Assembly: GCA_023053685.1 (NCBI GenBank)
Contig: JALIGW010000005.1
Coordinates: 47,457,242 to 47,521,241 of the forward strand
Source of the DNA: Diadophis punctatus similis
Lineage: Eukaryota; Chordata; Lepidosauria; Squamata; Dipsadidae
Direction: 5' to 3'
Length of the DNA: 64,000 bases
Both the position numbers and the translations under genes were made by a program. Of the stretch, positions 23,500 through 36,502 are shown piece by piece. The number at the start of each line of letters is the position of its first letter. The first letter of the stretch is position 1. Below the pieces are notes generated by a model. It was not told the origin of the DNA. It worked only from the letters and a program-made list of their open reading frames with translations, and ran no database searches.

Positions 23500-23645
23500 C
23501 CTCCTTCCACCATATTTATTTCCATAGTAACAACCTTGTGATGTAGACTACATTTGAGATACAATGACTGAGTGTGAATTTAAACCTAGAACTCACTCAT
23601 CTTAATCCAGCAATATAACCACGATACCACACTGGTTTGTTTATG
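23500..23645 (-). repeat. Probable tRNA-derived SINE remnant
   Basis: The segment CAACCTTGTGATGTAGACTA, GAGATACAATGACTGAGTGTG and the terminal ATAACCACGATACCACACTG resembles a CORE-type SINE in reverse orientation, with the degraded tRNA-like head near 23600-23640. Confidence 0.4.
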
Positions 23646-24221
23646 TGATGCAATTGGCCAAGGCACAAGTTCCTACCATAGGCAATCCAGGGTAGCAAAA
23701 CTCTTTTTCTCCCACTTTTTGATGTAGATGGAGGAAGTTTGGACAAAATACAGTTTCTGAACCAATATCACGAGTGAGTTCTTTTTTAATTTAATTTCCA
23801 GCAGGGAGGAAAAGCTTTTTATCTTCTATATGAATGGTGTATAAAACATCAGGAAAAGGAAGAATCCCATATAGGAAACATAAAGGTAAGCTTATATCGT
23901 ACCAATCCAACCCATGATTCTTCAGAAATGAGTTTCAGTAACATACTGTAAGTATGTATAGAATTGCAGGTAAGAATTTTTGCCCACTTTTATCAAACTA
24001 CAGCATAACCATTACCTGGCAAATTATTTCTTCTCATGTCTTCATGATGTAGCTTTCAAAGGGTCTTCAGCCTATATCTCAAGAAGATTTATATTCTTCT
24101 TGGCATTATAATACTATTTTCCTTTTTATCCCAATACAGGTTGTTTTTTTTTTTGCTGTGGATATAATCTGGCATGCTTTACCAACCATTTTTAAAATAT
24201 CTCAATCAGATAGCTGTTAAT

Positions 24222-24318
24222 CAGTGTTTCCCAACCTTGGCAACTTGAAGATATCTGGACTTCAACTCCCAGAATTCCCCAGCCAGCATTCGCTGTGTTA
24301 GGTGAACTGTGTTAGGTG
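24222..24318. mobile_element. Half of a hAT foldback MITE, followed by a 14-bp tandem repeat
   Basis: One arm only: it starts CAGTGTTTCCCAACCTTGGC and continues through ACTTCAACTCCCAGAATTCC to about 24290. The other arm is lost. Directly after it CTGTGTTAGGTGAA occurs twice in tandem (about 24291-24318). Confidence 0.7.
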
Positions 24319-24384
24319 AACAAGTTCTGGTTAATTGTTACTATCCATTTGAAGCTGGTTTTTTGTCCTTAAGTACTGTTAAAG

Positions 24385-24480
24385 ATGTTGTCTATGGAGA
24401 TTCTCAGTCATACAGGTCATGGTTTTCCCAAAGGGGCTTTTTTCCCAAATGGCAACTGGACTTTCTTGTTTTTAATTTAA
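24385..24480 (-). repeat. Copy of the 18.93-kb dispersed repeat, inverted
   Basis: Contains CTATGGAGATTCTCAGTCATACAGGTCATGG and GGCAACTGGACTTTCTTG, the reverse-complement counterpart of the family at 18930-19060. Confidence 0.5.
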
Positions 24481-24507
24481 ACATGTTCTTTCAGAAAGAC
24501 TTCTATA

Positions 24508-24735
24508 CAGGTAGTCCTCGACTTACAATAGTTTGTTTAGTGACCATTCACTAAGTTACAATGAACTGAAAAAAGTGACATGACCATTTTTCACACTTAC
24601 AACTGTTGCAGCATCTCCATGGTCACATGATCAAAATTCAGGCGCTTGGCAACTAACTCACATTTATGAAGGTTGCAATGTCCCAGGGTAATGTGATCAC
24701 CTTTTGAGACATGCGAAGTCAGTGGGGACATTATT
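24508..24735. mobile_element. Half of a palindromic MITE ('AGTCCTCGACTTACAA' family)
   Basis: It starts CAGGTAGTCCTCGACTTACA and continues with TTTAGTGACCATTCACTAAG and CATGGTCACATGATCAAAATTCAGGC. Full copies of this squamate repeat end with the inverse of the start. That second end is absent here, so the copy is truncated near 24735. Confidence 0.6.
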
Positions 24736-26244
24736 AGTGGCAGCAGTATAAGTTATTTTTACTGTTGCCTGAAAGACATTTATTAGGGAAAAAAAGAAGC
24801 TTTTTGTTTCTCTTATTTGTTTTTCCTATGAAAACAAGACCTTCTGCAAAAACTGTAAATCTCACTTTGCATTTACAGTTTGTGTGGGAGGGCAAATAAT
24901 CACAATATGCCAGCACATCAGAGTCCTCTTTAGAACAATTCTTTCCCTAATTATGTGAAGTCTCATAGCGTGAATTAATCAGGGTGAAAAATCTGAAATT
25001 TAACAAGCTATGTATATTTAAAATATCTAGGGAACATATTTTGATTAAAAGAACTAATGGACAGCAGTCATTAAAATTTGTCATGAACATTGTGGCTATT
25101 CAGATATTTCTCTGAATATGTAATTTAGGACTGTTTATGCTTATTGACCCCCAGAGAGGTTGGATTCAATGTTTCAGTTAATGATCCTAGTTGTGAATAA
25201 AATCATGCTTTTAATATTAGAACAGATAGATTAGAGTGATAATTTGTCATGAGATTTTAACAGCAGATTCTAGAGGACTGGTAGACACCACTCAGAACTT
25301 CTCCATATACTGCTATAAATTATATTTTTTAATATTTTAGAATTCATTAAATATATTTGGGGGGAAATCCTATTAATAATTTGCAATTTGATTTAAACTT
25401 TGAGTTTTTACCCCAGTTTCATCCCATTATTCTCAGCTTTGCCTACTTTTTGGAATATGGTCCTACATGACATTAAAAGTCAAGGAAATCTCACTGGTCA
25501 TGGCAATAGCATCAATTAGTTTTATGGAAAATATGACCTGCCACTCAAGAGTTCCCGAGATAGTCCATACATTTAATTGGGCCAGAAATCATTTTAAAAC
25601 CAGAAACAGAGGAAGTTACACTGCCCCTCCAAAGTTGATATAGAAGGGCAAATCCATCCATCTTATCTCTCTTCAAGGTAGAAAGACAAAAAGATGTATG
25701 TTGAGGCAGTCATGGGGCATATATAAAGAAACAGAGAGGTTCCATCTGTTTTTGAGGTCCTAGCATTTATCTATATATTCTAATGTGTTTTAGGAGCAAT
25801 CGTTTGCTGTTGAAGAAGAAACTAAGGTGAAGAAGAGAGGTCAAGTGTATGGGACAGCAGAAAGAAAAAAATGCAGAGAAAAGTAAAAACGTTAAACCTT
25901 AATAGGTGAGCTTCCAATCCTTCTGTCATAGTTTTATTTAATTTTTAATTCTTGTAGAGTTCTGCAAGTCTTCTGCAAGGCACTGCAGATGAAAAATCAA
26001 TTCCCTTCATTCAGGAAAGACTACCAAACAAATAACTGAGGACCAAACACAACATTCAGTGCTAAGTATCATAAGGTGGTTCAGCTAATGCAAATAAAAA
26101 CTTGAATCTAACTATGGGGTGAATGTGCTTTCACAAATTTTTCATTCCTATCACCCTATTGCCAATCACCTTTCGTTGTACCAGTTTTAAATAGTGTTTT
26201 CTGATTAAACTGATGGCAACCAACAGCAATTTAAGAGTGAGGAC
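24736..26244. other. No gene seen
   Basis: AT-rich sequence without a recognised exon or element. Confidence 0.45.
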
Positions 26245-26450
26245 AATCAGCCCAGGGGTGAAATTCAAAATTTTTCCCTACTGGTTCTGTGGTGGGTGTG
26301 GCAGGGGAAGGATATTGCAAAATCTCTATTCCCACCCCACTCTGGGGCCAGCCAGAGGTGGTATTTGCCGTTCTCCGAACTACTCAAAATTTCTGCTACC
26401 GGTTCTCCAGAACCTATCAAAACCTGCTGAATTTCACCCCTGAATCAGCC
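26245..26450. mobile_element. hAT-type MITE, 190 bp, perfect 8-bp duplication
   Basis: The element at 26253-26442 begins CAGGGGTGAAATTC and ends GAATTTCACCCCTG, flanked on both sides by AATCAGCC (26245-26252 and 26443-26450). It shares its termini with the longer copy at 27157-28027. Confidence 0.93.
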
Positions 26451-26539
26451 CCATTTGCCAAATGATTTGGTGGTGGACCAATCACACAGCTGGATAAGTA
26501 TCAGTTGTCAGTTTGGCCTGTGCATTAGCATCTAGCTAC

Positions 26540-26876
26540 ATTCTCTTTCCCAGTAAAGGTAAAGGTTTCCCCTGTCCAGTCATGTCCGATTCTAGGGGAT
26601 GGTGTTCATCTCCAATTCTTAGCTGAGGGAATCAGTGTTGTCTGAAGTCACTTCTGTGATCATGCCGAGGCACCCAGAACAATGTTATCTTCTCACTGAA
26701 GTGGTACCTATTGTTTATCTACTCTCATTTGCATGCCTTTGAACCTCTAGGTTGGCAGGAGCTGGGCAAGTAATAGGAACTCACCATGCCATGCGGTGCT
26801 CAGTCTTGAACCCAGGTGGTCAGCTTTCTAGCTGACTGGCTCAATGTCTTTAACTGCTAAGCCAACATGCCCCCTC
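26540..26876 (-). mobile_element. Sauria-type tRNA-derived SINE, near full length
   Basis: On the minus strand it opens at about 26876 with GGGGGCATGTTGGCTTAGCA, a tRNA-like head with an A box, then a degenerate B box GGGTTCAAGACT. It ends with ATCGGACATGACTGGACAGG and GGAAACCTTTACCTTTACTG. The 3' end is of the Bov-B type, which fits a SINE moved by the Bov-B LINE. The family name is from memory. A second, truncated copy lies at 57850-58019. Confidence 0.8.
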
Positions 26877-27148
26877 TTTTCTCCAGTAGCAGAGCATACC
26901 TACTGGTTGTTTGGTATCCATAGTTCGTCACAATGGACTAGGATAGAGCTATATGGTAAATTGATTAAGCATGTTATACCTCATAGCAAAACAACCTGCT
27001 GTACAGCATCTATGGGGAAGCAATCTGTCTGGAAATACTTCTATCCCATTCATCAGTTGTTTAGTGACTTACTGCTTTAGGTACCGTTTAGGGATTTTTC
27101 AAAACAGCAATAAAGTCCATGCAAAAACAACCTCCCCATAGCAAATGC

Positions 27149-28035
27149 ATGGACACCAGGGGTGAAATTCGACCAGCTCGGACCGGCTCGGGCGAGCCGG
27201 TAGGGATGATCTGAATTGGTTCACTGAGCCAGTAAAAACCATCCATGGTTGGCCCTGCCCATGCCCGCCCAGTCGTCCGGTCACCCGGTCGCCGGTCACC
27301 CTTCTGGCCACTCGCTCGCCCCTCCTGGCCAGATTGGGGAACATGTGATTCCCCGGCTCCGGCCTTGCCCTAGAGCCACTGCCTGCTCGCTGCCTGCTTG
27401 TTGTCTGCCTCGCTCACCTACCTTCGTGCCTTGGGGGGGACACGGCAAGGCTCAACCGCCTTTCACGCCAAGAAGCTTCCAGCTGCCGGCAGTTGTTTTT
27501 GGCTGCCTTCTGAGCAGCACTGCTGTGAAGGGAAGGAGAAAAGTTCAGCTTCTCTCTGCCACAGCATTCAACATGGCTGCTTATCGCCACCTTCTCGGGC
27601 TCATACACATAGAACAAATATGAGAAGGAGGCGAGAAGCAGCCAAATTAAATGCTGCAGTAGAGAGAATCTGAACTTTTCTCCCTCCATTCACAGCAGAG
27701 CTGCTGCAGCCTGTTCCTTTAAGGTACTTTGACCCCTGGGAGGGAGGGGGCCAGGGAGGACCATAAAGGGAGCAGCAGCTCTGCTGTGAATGGATGGAGA
27801 AAAGTTCAGCTTCTCTCTGCCACAGCATTCACTATGAGCCCTTCTCGTGCTCATACACACATTTTTTCCTACTGGGGTCTGTGGGCGTGGCTTGGTGGGG
27901 GGGGTCATGTGACTGAGTGGGCATTGCCATGAGTGACATTGAGTTGGCCATGCCCACTCAGTCACAGGATCCCTCACCGAGCCACGCCCACAGAACTGGT
28001 AGGGAAAAATTTTGAATTTCACCCCTGATGGACAC
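27149..28035. mobile_element. hAT-type non-autonomous element, 871 bp, perfect 8-bp duplication
   Basis: The element at 27157-28027 starts CAGGGGTGAAATTC and ends GAATTTCACCCCTG, and is flanked by ATGGACAC at 27149-27156 and 28028-28035. It is GC-rich inside, unlike its surroundings. An inner segment (GAGAAAAGTTCAGCTTCTCTC) occurs twice in direct orientation (about 27536 and 27796) and once inverted (about 27660-27690), so the core was built from inverted duplications. Open frames across it are proline/serine-rich artefacts and no transposase is visible. Confidence 0.93.
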
Positions 28036-28076
28036 CACATATCCACCTCACTCATCAGAATTTGCTTTGAGTGCAG

Positions 28077-28405
28077 GACAATGTCAGGCAGTGATTTTAT
28101 ATTGCCTGTTACATGTATATGCAGGGGAGATGCATCCCTATCAAATATAATGGTTTATTCCTGAGCACGTGATTAATATGTTCCTAGTACGCATGTGTAC
28201 ATTCCTTTCTTTGATCCTTCCTTCTTCTTCAGCTTCTGTAAGGAGCAAGACCTTTTTTATAGCCAAGATGTGATTCATTGTTTTGTACCAAAATAAATAT
28301 TTTCTACTTTAGTATTTTAAACTGCGGTTTCTTTTTATAATGTCAGAGTTCCAGGGAAAAGATCTATTTCGCCTCTGATGAGAGTAATTCTTATCTAACA
28401 GACAA
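28077..28405 (+). mobile_element. Solo LTR, 319 bp, with 5-bp target duplication
   Basis: The LTR at 28082-28400 starts TGTCAGGCAGTG and ends ATCTAACA. GACAA occurs on both sides (28077-28081 and 28401-28405). Inside is an AATAAA signal in CCAAAATAAATATTTTC (about 28289), followed by AAACTGCGGTTTC. The same family is at 54921-55593. Such solo LTRs arise by recombination between the two LTRs of a full element. No coding part is nearby, so the type (ERV or other) is open. Confidence 0.88.
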
Positions 28406-30395
28406 CTGATACACATGGTAGATCATGGTAAGGAGGATACACAGTTAAGCAGATCACAGTAAGGAGGCTGCTCAGTCAAGTTACCTTTCCTACTTTATAA
28501 TGCAGTTCCCAACCATTCAATGGATCAGCTATAAGTTCCAGTAAAGTTGGAGAAGCTGATTTATTATCCACTATCCTATCCTTGGATCAGGAACCTCAGT
28601 ACTAGGTTCTGACAGAGTGCTAAATCAGTAGTTCTAGCCATCTGTAAAAATCATCCATCAATAGTAGCAGTGTTGTGTACATCACCATTCAGCAGAAGCC
28701 AAATGGGAATTTGGCTAGACAAGTGGGAATGGCATTAGCAGTAGGGACAGCAACTTTTGTGCCAGATTAGTTTTCTGACTCAAGCATGGATGGAAAAGAC
28801 CAACTAAATCAAGGGGAAAGTTATAAAGCTCAGGGGCTACGGCAGCATTAATCTAGGAACCACTGTGGATAGAATTAGTGTGAGCCTATGTAGTTCTATT
28901 GGGGAAAATTAGTATTTCCTTGGAGTGTTTGGGTGTTTGAGGGGTGGGGTTAGGTTTTTTTTTCTAAACCATATTATAACGTGGTTTTTTAAAAGCCTTA
29001 GCAGTACTTTTTATACGTTTTATCACTTCCCTGTCTAAAAATGGCAAAAAAAAGTCACACCACTATTTTTGGCATGAAAGAAATTAGCAGTTTATGGTGT
29101 GAAGTCGGAAGTCATTCTAGGGCTGCAGAAAATTGTTGTTTGTGACAGCTCTGAAGTGTCAGATGCTCGTTTAAGAGCATAGGCCACTACCAATTAATGA
29201 ATGCCATATCTACAACTGTACAACAATATTTTTATGGTATCCATGCCAAGAATTAGGTGGCATATGCAAATGTTCCTATGTAACAGAACTTGTGAAATTT
29301 AAATTAAGTCCTTTCTTACAAAACTGAATATAACTCAAAAACCACATCTTCTAAGAACATGGACAATATTCCTATTTTGTTTTGTGATAAGAATTTGACT
29401 TTTAATAGACTATGTGCATAATTGATGGATTACATTGCAATTTGAACAAGTTTTCTCTAGGGATATTAGCACGTATTATGTTTAAATCATTTTTTTCCCT
29501 GAGAGTGATATTAAATTCCACACAACCTCTTTGTCACATCTATGTCATATATTTGCACATGTTACTGAGTGTAGACAGCATGTAATAATTATAAAATGTA
29601 ATAATTTTCTTGTAAGCTTCAATCAGGATCCTAAAACAGAACTCAAAGATGATGATGGTGTTCATTTTCAAAGTGCTGCTCTGTGGAACATAACTAAGAG
29701 CAGGGGTCCTCTGTGGCACCTTCCAAAGTTGGCATTCTTATTTGTGGTGAGCTACAAGTCCTACTGAAACCTAAACAGCATGGCTGCCTAGAAGACACCA
29801 GATTAGATAAAGCACATTACAGACCTGTTCGGTTCCATATTCTCTTGCCATTGTGAAGTGGTGGGGTTGGATTTGCTTTTATTTGTTAAGATATATATTT
29901 TGATTTTAGGATGGCTCATTTCAAAGCTATGATTTACACAGAGATTTAAAATACTGTATATGTTATTCTCTGAATTATATAATTTATGCGAAATATTGGC
30001 ATAAAGACAAATTTAAATATGAGAAGAACTGCAGATTTATATTATTTATTTATTCAATTTATATGCCAACCAGCTGTCCTAGAGGTGACTCTAGGCTGCT
30101 TACAAACAGAGATGAATGGGATCTGACTCAAGAGAAAGAACAAATTGTCCAGGAGGATGAGGATAATCTTTAGTCTTTGTATGGAAGGACAAACATATCC
30201 ATTCTTTAATTAAAAGGAAATTTTGTCATCTTTGGTGGATGTGTTAAAAAGCCAAAAAACTTTGGACACAAACACTAAGGCAGAAGATTTTAAAGGTTAA
30301 CACAGAATTGAAAATCAAATTTTGCTTTGGGATGAGGGTCAAACAGCTGGAAAAAAAGTTATGGAAGTTGTTCTTACATATGATAACTGTGGTAA
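28406..30395. other. No gene seen
   Basis: AT-rich DNA. A LINE-tail-like patch lies near 30035-30120 (ATTTATATGCCAACCAGCTG). Nothing else is recognised. Confidence 0.45.
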
Positions 30396-30914
<519 letters not shown>

Positions 30915-31389
30915 GCTTTATGTAGTATATATCAACGGCATGTATAAGCAAAGGGATGAAACTTTAGTAGGATTTCACTGGAGATGGGATAAATTGCATA
31001 GGATGCAGATTGAATTAAAAAGATTGAATTAAAAAGACATAAAAGGACTGCAGAGTGGTCTTTCTCATCAGTCAATGGGAGACCACAAAAGCAATTGCTG
31101 TATTATTTCAGAAGCATCTGAATTCACCAATTCATAATTTCTCTCTGTAAAAGATTGTATTGGATTGATGATTACAACTCTCTTAATGACCTAAATATAC
31201 TTCTCTTGAATTGTCACTTGACATAAATATGCAATGATTAGGATAACTAAGATGAAGGCTAGAATTGTACATTCACCTTGTAAAGTCTAAACAGTAGTAA
31301 TATAAAAACAGAATAACAATACTAAAATAATTGACAGTAACAGGCTTGTAGCAAACAGATTATGTATGTCTGCAAGTTAACATGCTTTA

Positions 31390-31525
31390 TGGAGATTCTC
31401 AAACATCGAGGTCATGGTTGGTTTTTTCTTTGCTTTTCAGTTCAGGACTGAAGAAGCTTCTTGGATGACAAGCAAAATGTTTTCAAAGGAAAAAAAAACA
31501 AGAAAGTCCAGTTGTCTTTTGGAGA
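31390..31525. repeat. Copy of the 18.93-kb dispersed repeat
   Basis: Contains GGAGATTCTCAAACATCGAGGTCATGG, then GACTGAAGAAGCTTCTTGGATG and CAAGAAAGTCCAGTTGTC. The two parts are in opposite orientation relative to the other copies, so this locus is a small inverted rearrangement. Confidence 0.5.
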
Positions 31526-31977
31526 AGCACCTCTGAAACTGCAGGTTAACAGAAAATACCATACTGGCTCATACGATCAGCTGTGATAATTGATCTGAAA
31601 TACCAAAATTCATGGTATTTTAAAACATTTTGTAAGATTCATGCAGCAAAACTCTATATTTCTCTCTGCAACTGAGCAAGGATTGCAGTCTAATAAAATT
31701 AAGATCAGTAAATCTGTAGTTTAACTGAGACACTTTTCTTTATTAATTCTGGGGAAGTGCAGTCTTGGGTTTTGAGAATTGCAACTGCTTTTTCAATTGC
31801 TCAAGTAAATTTCTCTTTCCCACTGTGATCCAGAAAGCCCAAAATAAACAAGATGTGCAAAAGACCTTCTGACTAGTTATGTTGATGTAATAATGTAGTA
31901 ATTCATAATAATCTAGATTGGAAAGGGATTTTCTTGTGCCCTGTGCATAAAGGTGCTGGTTTGGAAGGTAGAAAGGG

Positions 31978-32375
31978 GTCTAGGACAGGGTCTCCAACTT
32001 TGGCAACTTTAAGACTTGTGGACTTCAACTCCCAGAATTCCTCAGCCAGCCAAAGATTTCTCTCAAGTGATGAGACATATGTTGCAACATCTTGATGCAA
32101 TCCCCATCCATTAGATGCAAGGATATCAGTCATATGCTTGGCATCACAATAGTGCAACACATTTCTCATCACTTGTGTGGTCCACCCACTGGATTACAAT
32201 GTAGGAAAAGCACTTGCTTTCAGTATGATATGCTTCTTCTATTTGCTACTGGTAATATATGGCAGGGGTCTCCAACCTTGGCAACTTTAAGACTTGTGGA
32301 CTTCAGCTCCCAGAATTCTGGGACTTGAAGTCCACAAGTCTTAAAGTTGCCAAGGTTGGAGACCCTGGTCTAGGA
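31978..32375. mobile_element. Composite hAT MITE enclosing a 207-bp foreign segment
   Basis: The outer ends are CAGGGTCTCCAACTTTGGC at 31986 and its inverse ending at 32367. GTCTAGGA flanks the whole block (31978-31985 and 32368-32375), so it inserted as one unit of 382 bp. From left to right it holds one MITE arm (31986-32050), a 207-bp segment (32056-32262) that also occurs at 34672-34883, and a complete palindromic MITE (32263-32367). The inner MITE lacks its own duplication. Confidence 0.82.
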
Positions 32376-32678
32376 CAACTCACCATGGCTAACTCACTGT
32401 AGGACAACTCTCTGTGGACAAATTGCTGAGGGACAATTTGCCATGTACAATTCCACACAGCACAACTCAAAGCAATTAATGTTATCTTCCACTGTTTCTT
32501 TGACATTATTTACATTGACAAAAATGGAAATAGTGTCGAAGAAACAGTGGCAGGTAACATTTATAGCATTGCGTTATCCTGCATGGAATTGTCCAGTATG
32601 AGTTGTCCTGCAGCAAGTTGGCCATAGCAGGTTGGCCACAGCAAATTGTCCCATTCCAGGACATAGAAAGTGTCCTTC

Positions 32679-32798
32679 CTATAACTCAGAGGTCTTCAAG
32701 CTTGGCAACTTTAAGACTTGTGGATTTTAACTCCCAGAATTCTCCAGCTAACTCCACAAGTCTTAAAGTTGCCAAGTTTGAAGATCTCTGTTATAACT
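32679..32798. mobile_element. Foldback hAT MITE, 104 bp
   Basis: The hairpin at 32687-32790 begins CAGAGGTCTTCAAGCTTGGC and ends with its near-inverse. The flanks are CTATAACT and TTATAACT. It is the same subfamily as the ends of the composite at 31978-32375. Confidence 0.88.
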
Positions 32799-33633
32799 CC
32801 TTTACATTGCAAATGTAGAATATCTATATTGTTTAAAAGCATCTTCTTTAAGGAACATTAAAGACATTTAATCAGACACATTTATAGCTCATCTATCATC
32901 TACATATGAATTATTTAACCCACTACATTATAAAGTCAAATCTAAAAACCATGAACAGAACTGCATTTTGCAGCTTACTTCCAACTGAGAAAACAAAGTA
33001 GATTGTAAATTGTACTGTGTTATGCTTGTCATATTTACAGGATTGGTTAAGATCTCATGTTGATCTCCACACAATGGCTCTTTTGCTTATTTGTTTCACA
33101 AACCATTCTCAAGCAATAATTTCCTTGAGTGAATGAGCAAACACAAACATGAAACCACAGAGCTAGACTTTTCATACCACTTCGTATCATAAACTTTCTT
33201 CAGTGGCACCAACCTTTTGCAGACACTAGCAATCAAATATATAGAAAATCGAGAATTTGATTTTATCTATATAGTATGAAAAATAACTGAAGTATATGCA
33301 ACAGAGAATCAGATTATAGAATAATATTTAAAATGTACATTTATTTTGTCACCAATTCACAGTCAATAGGAAAAAGTTCCACTAGATGTTTTGCATGAAA
33401 AATAAGACATACAGTAGTTGAGTGAGTGAATGGGTGAGAGATTCATTCATTGAAGCATGCTGTCTTCTTTAGTGGCTTTACAGTTGTGGGCCTTATAGTT
33501 CCAGAGACAATTCCTTTTTGATTCTCAATGATATTCATTAATTGTTCTGCAATGTGGAAGTTCATATAGACTCATAGTCCCTGTACAGATGGCTTTTGTA
33601 CAGATGTACCTTTTGTGCCAATTGTGTCCACCT

Positions 33634-33775
33634 CAGAGGTAGGTTCCTCCTGGTTTGGACTGGTTCACCCGGACCAGTAGCAAGCCACTGGTGATGTCAC
33701 GATGATGTCACAGAACCAGTTCTGTGGGTGCCGGTCCGTGGACACCGCCATCTTTTTTTTGAATTTTTTTAATAG
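33634..33775. mobile_element. Half copy of the 15.68-kb hAT family
   Basis: Starts CAGAGGTAGGTTCCTCCTGG and runs through GTGATGTCACGATGATGTCAC to a T-rich stretch near 33775, matching in inverse the right half of the element at 15687-16064. The other end is missing. Confidence 0.7.
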
Positions 33776-34671
33776 AAATACTAAAATATATTAGTAATAA
33801 TTATGGGATTATAGTGCATACTTAAAGGGGAGGGAACTTGGCTTAGTCCTACCACCACAGTATTTTTTGAAATATATAACAACATTTTCATTAAGCAGAG
33901 ATAATTAATTATATTGTCCTGAGCATTCTATATCCTATAAATTCAATTATGAAGCACTCTGATGAAATTCAGATTCATTTATCCATGTCTGGCTTATAGA
34001 TTCAAAGTAAGTAATTATGAAAGCTATGCCAATAAGCTTTGAATCTTATATAGCCAATCATATTTTTAAAATTGGGTTTAAAGTGGAAAAGAATAAAGCC
34101 ACCTGGTCCAGGCTGCAAAAATATTGACAACCACAAAATGACAGAAAAGAGATGTAAACCATTCTCTCCAGATTTTTGTACTTCAGTTCCTAAGGGTTTT
34201 TTCTTTTTGCACATATTAAAAAAAACCAGTTTAACTATTTAATGAAGCTGTCCAAATGGAAATATTCCCCACATTTGTTCACTAGTTTATTTGTTCTCTT
34301 TAATAAAAGAATACTATAGAATCTCATCTCTATGGAATAACAGCAGTGGTTACTTTATAGGACAAATTTTTGTTCTGCATTTGCTATTAAATTGGGAAAA
34401 AGGGTTAAAATGAAATTTTCTATTGGAATATAATTGTCCTTGAAATATTTTTCCTTGAAATAATCAGAAACTTATGATTATTTCTAGCTTATATAACTTT
34501 TGTTAATATTGCTGCTTAACTAAAAATATACATATAAATAAAAGTTCGAAAAGAAGACATGATATTTTATCTCTTTTCTCTAATCAACTCTTAAATCTAA
34601 ATGTTAATTCTTTGTTCCAACCCCTTCCAGATTCAGCAACTTAATTTAATAGAAATTTGGTACAAATCACA

Positions 34672-34883
34672 ATTTCTCGCAAGGCATGAGACATATGTTG
34701 CAACATCTTGATGCAACCCCCATCCATTAGATGCAGGGATATCAGTCATATGCTTGGCATCACAATAGTGCAACACAGCTCTCATCACTTGTGTGGTCCA
34801 CCCACTGGATTACAATGTAGGAAAGGTACTTGCTTCCAGTACTACAGTATATGCTTCTTCTATTTGCTACTGGTAATATATGG
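34672..34883 (+). repeat. Second copy of the segment carried by the composite MITE
   Basis: From ATTTCTCGCAAGG to GGTAATATATGG this closely matches 32056-32262 in the same orientation, but here it has no MITE ends. It could be the source of the captured segment or another copy of a small repeat family. Confidence 0.75.
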
Positions 34884-36502
34884 TGCAGACAAGAGATTAG
34901 AAGAGAAATTGGGCTCTGGTGAATTTCGATGTGATTCAAATCACAGCAACTAAGGATAAACATTTCAAGAAGAGTGCTAAAAGAGAATTAAATAAAAATT
35001 AAAAAAACTTTTGTACTTTTATAAACTGTACAGACAAATACAGATAAGCACAAACATGAAAAAGAGTGGGCAGTTGTGGTATTTTTCATGTAAATATCTG
35101 GGACAAGATTGAAGAGTTGTTCGAAATGGTAATTCACCTCATTTAATTAGGAAGAGGCAGTGAAGCTACATATTGGAGAAATGAGGTCAGAACCAGTGAA
35201 GGTATTCCTAGAGCTCCACCCTCTGTCCTCTCATTATCTGGATTATAATAGAACTGAAGTAATCCTTATATCAACATAGCTCTTATATCATTACATCATA
35301 ATTGATTCCCTACCTCTTTGATGCACAAAGTAGTTTAAGAACATTTTTTAAAGTTTGCTAATTCCTAGTCAGAAATAGACACAGGGTACCATTAATGATG
35401 TAGGTAATGATATAAATTACTTTATATCTATATTACATCTAAAATTACTACATACCCTTTTAGAGATGATCAGAGGATTTCAATTTATAGCCAATTGGGT
35501 ACAACAGTGGTTTCTCCTAAAGAGAACTGGTGATTCCTAACTGTGGCACCAAACAGTTTTCATTGATATGAATTAGGGGGTGTTTCTACAATTGGTAATT
35601 CATTAAAGAAGATAATGTAGTTTTTGTAGATTCTTTCTGTTTAATCTGTACAAACAAGCATGACTTTATCTATAGTTACTGTTGGGTTCTGCCCATTGAA
35701 GAGTTTCAGCTAATTTCAGAGCATGAAGGCTGAGCGCAGGAAGAGAAGGGATTACAGAAAAAAAATGAGAAGTTATGTCTTCTAAGAAGTTATCACAGAA
35801 ATTCAGAATTATATTTAAGAATCTCTATTTTACAATAAATACTTTGCAAACTATAAGGTAACAGCACAACAGTAGACAGTTAACATTTTTGTAACTGTTG
35901 CAGTCTGGAATTAAACATCAAAATCCATAAGTGTATTTTATCCAGGGCTTCATGAAGTTCCAGATTAATTAGTCTAGACGTTTTGTCTTAATCAGAGCAG
36001 ATACCATCCATCAGATTCACAGTAATGAGAACTTCAGCTGATCTTCCTCAGAAGGCTACAAAAAGAGAAACACTATTGCACTGCATATTGGAGCAGCTTA
36101 GCTCATTACCCAAACTAGAAATCACAGTGAGATGAGATAAATGTTCATGAGGTTTAATTTAAATTTAAGCACATTGTATTTTGTTTGGGTTTAGTTTTAA
36201 GTTTTTCAATATGTTTCTATTTTAGGTAAGATACTAGACTGACTGGGTAATTATATAAATGGTTGGCTTTAATCAGGTACTGAATACTGCATTTCCTCTG
36301 ACTGTTACTTACAACTCTTCATGCTACCTTTAAAAATTGCAATGGGTAATCAAGCTCAGAGTTATATTTTATTTTAGCCCCATTTAACTTTCTTCTTTAA
36401 AGAGTCATTATTGTATGGAAGGGTTTGACTCAAACTACCCATTACTTGAATTGCTAAACATGTTTTGTTTTATTGAAATACAGCTATGTGAGGGAGAGGA
36501 AA

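Larger units (their letters stand above)
32799..36500. other. No gene seen; two partial repeats inside
   Basis: Apart from the half hAT element at 33634-33775 and the duplicated segment at 34672-34883, no exon or element is recognised. Sequence is AT-rich. Confidence 0.45.

Noticed and set aside
27249..27828. Overlapping proline/serine-rich frames of 75-124 residues
   Set aside because: All fall inside the 871-bp hAT element, occur on both strands and lack any transposase motif.
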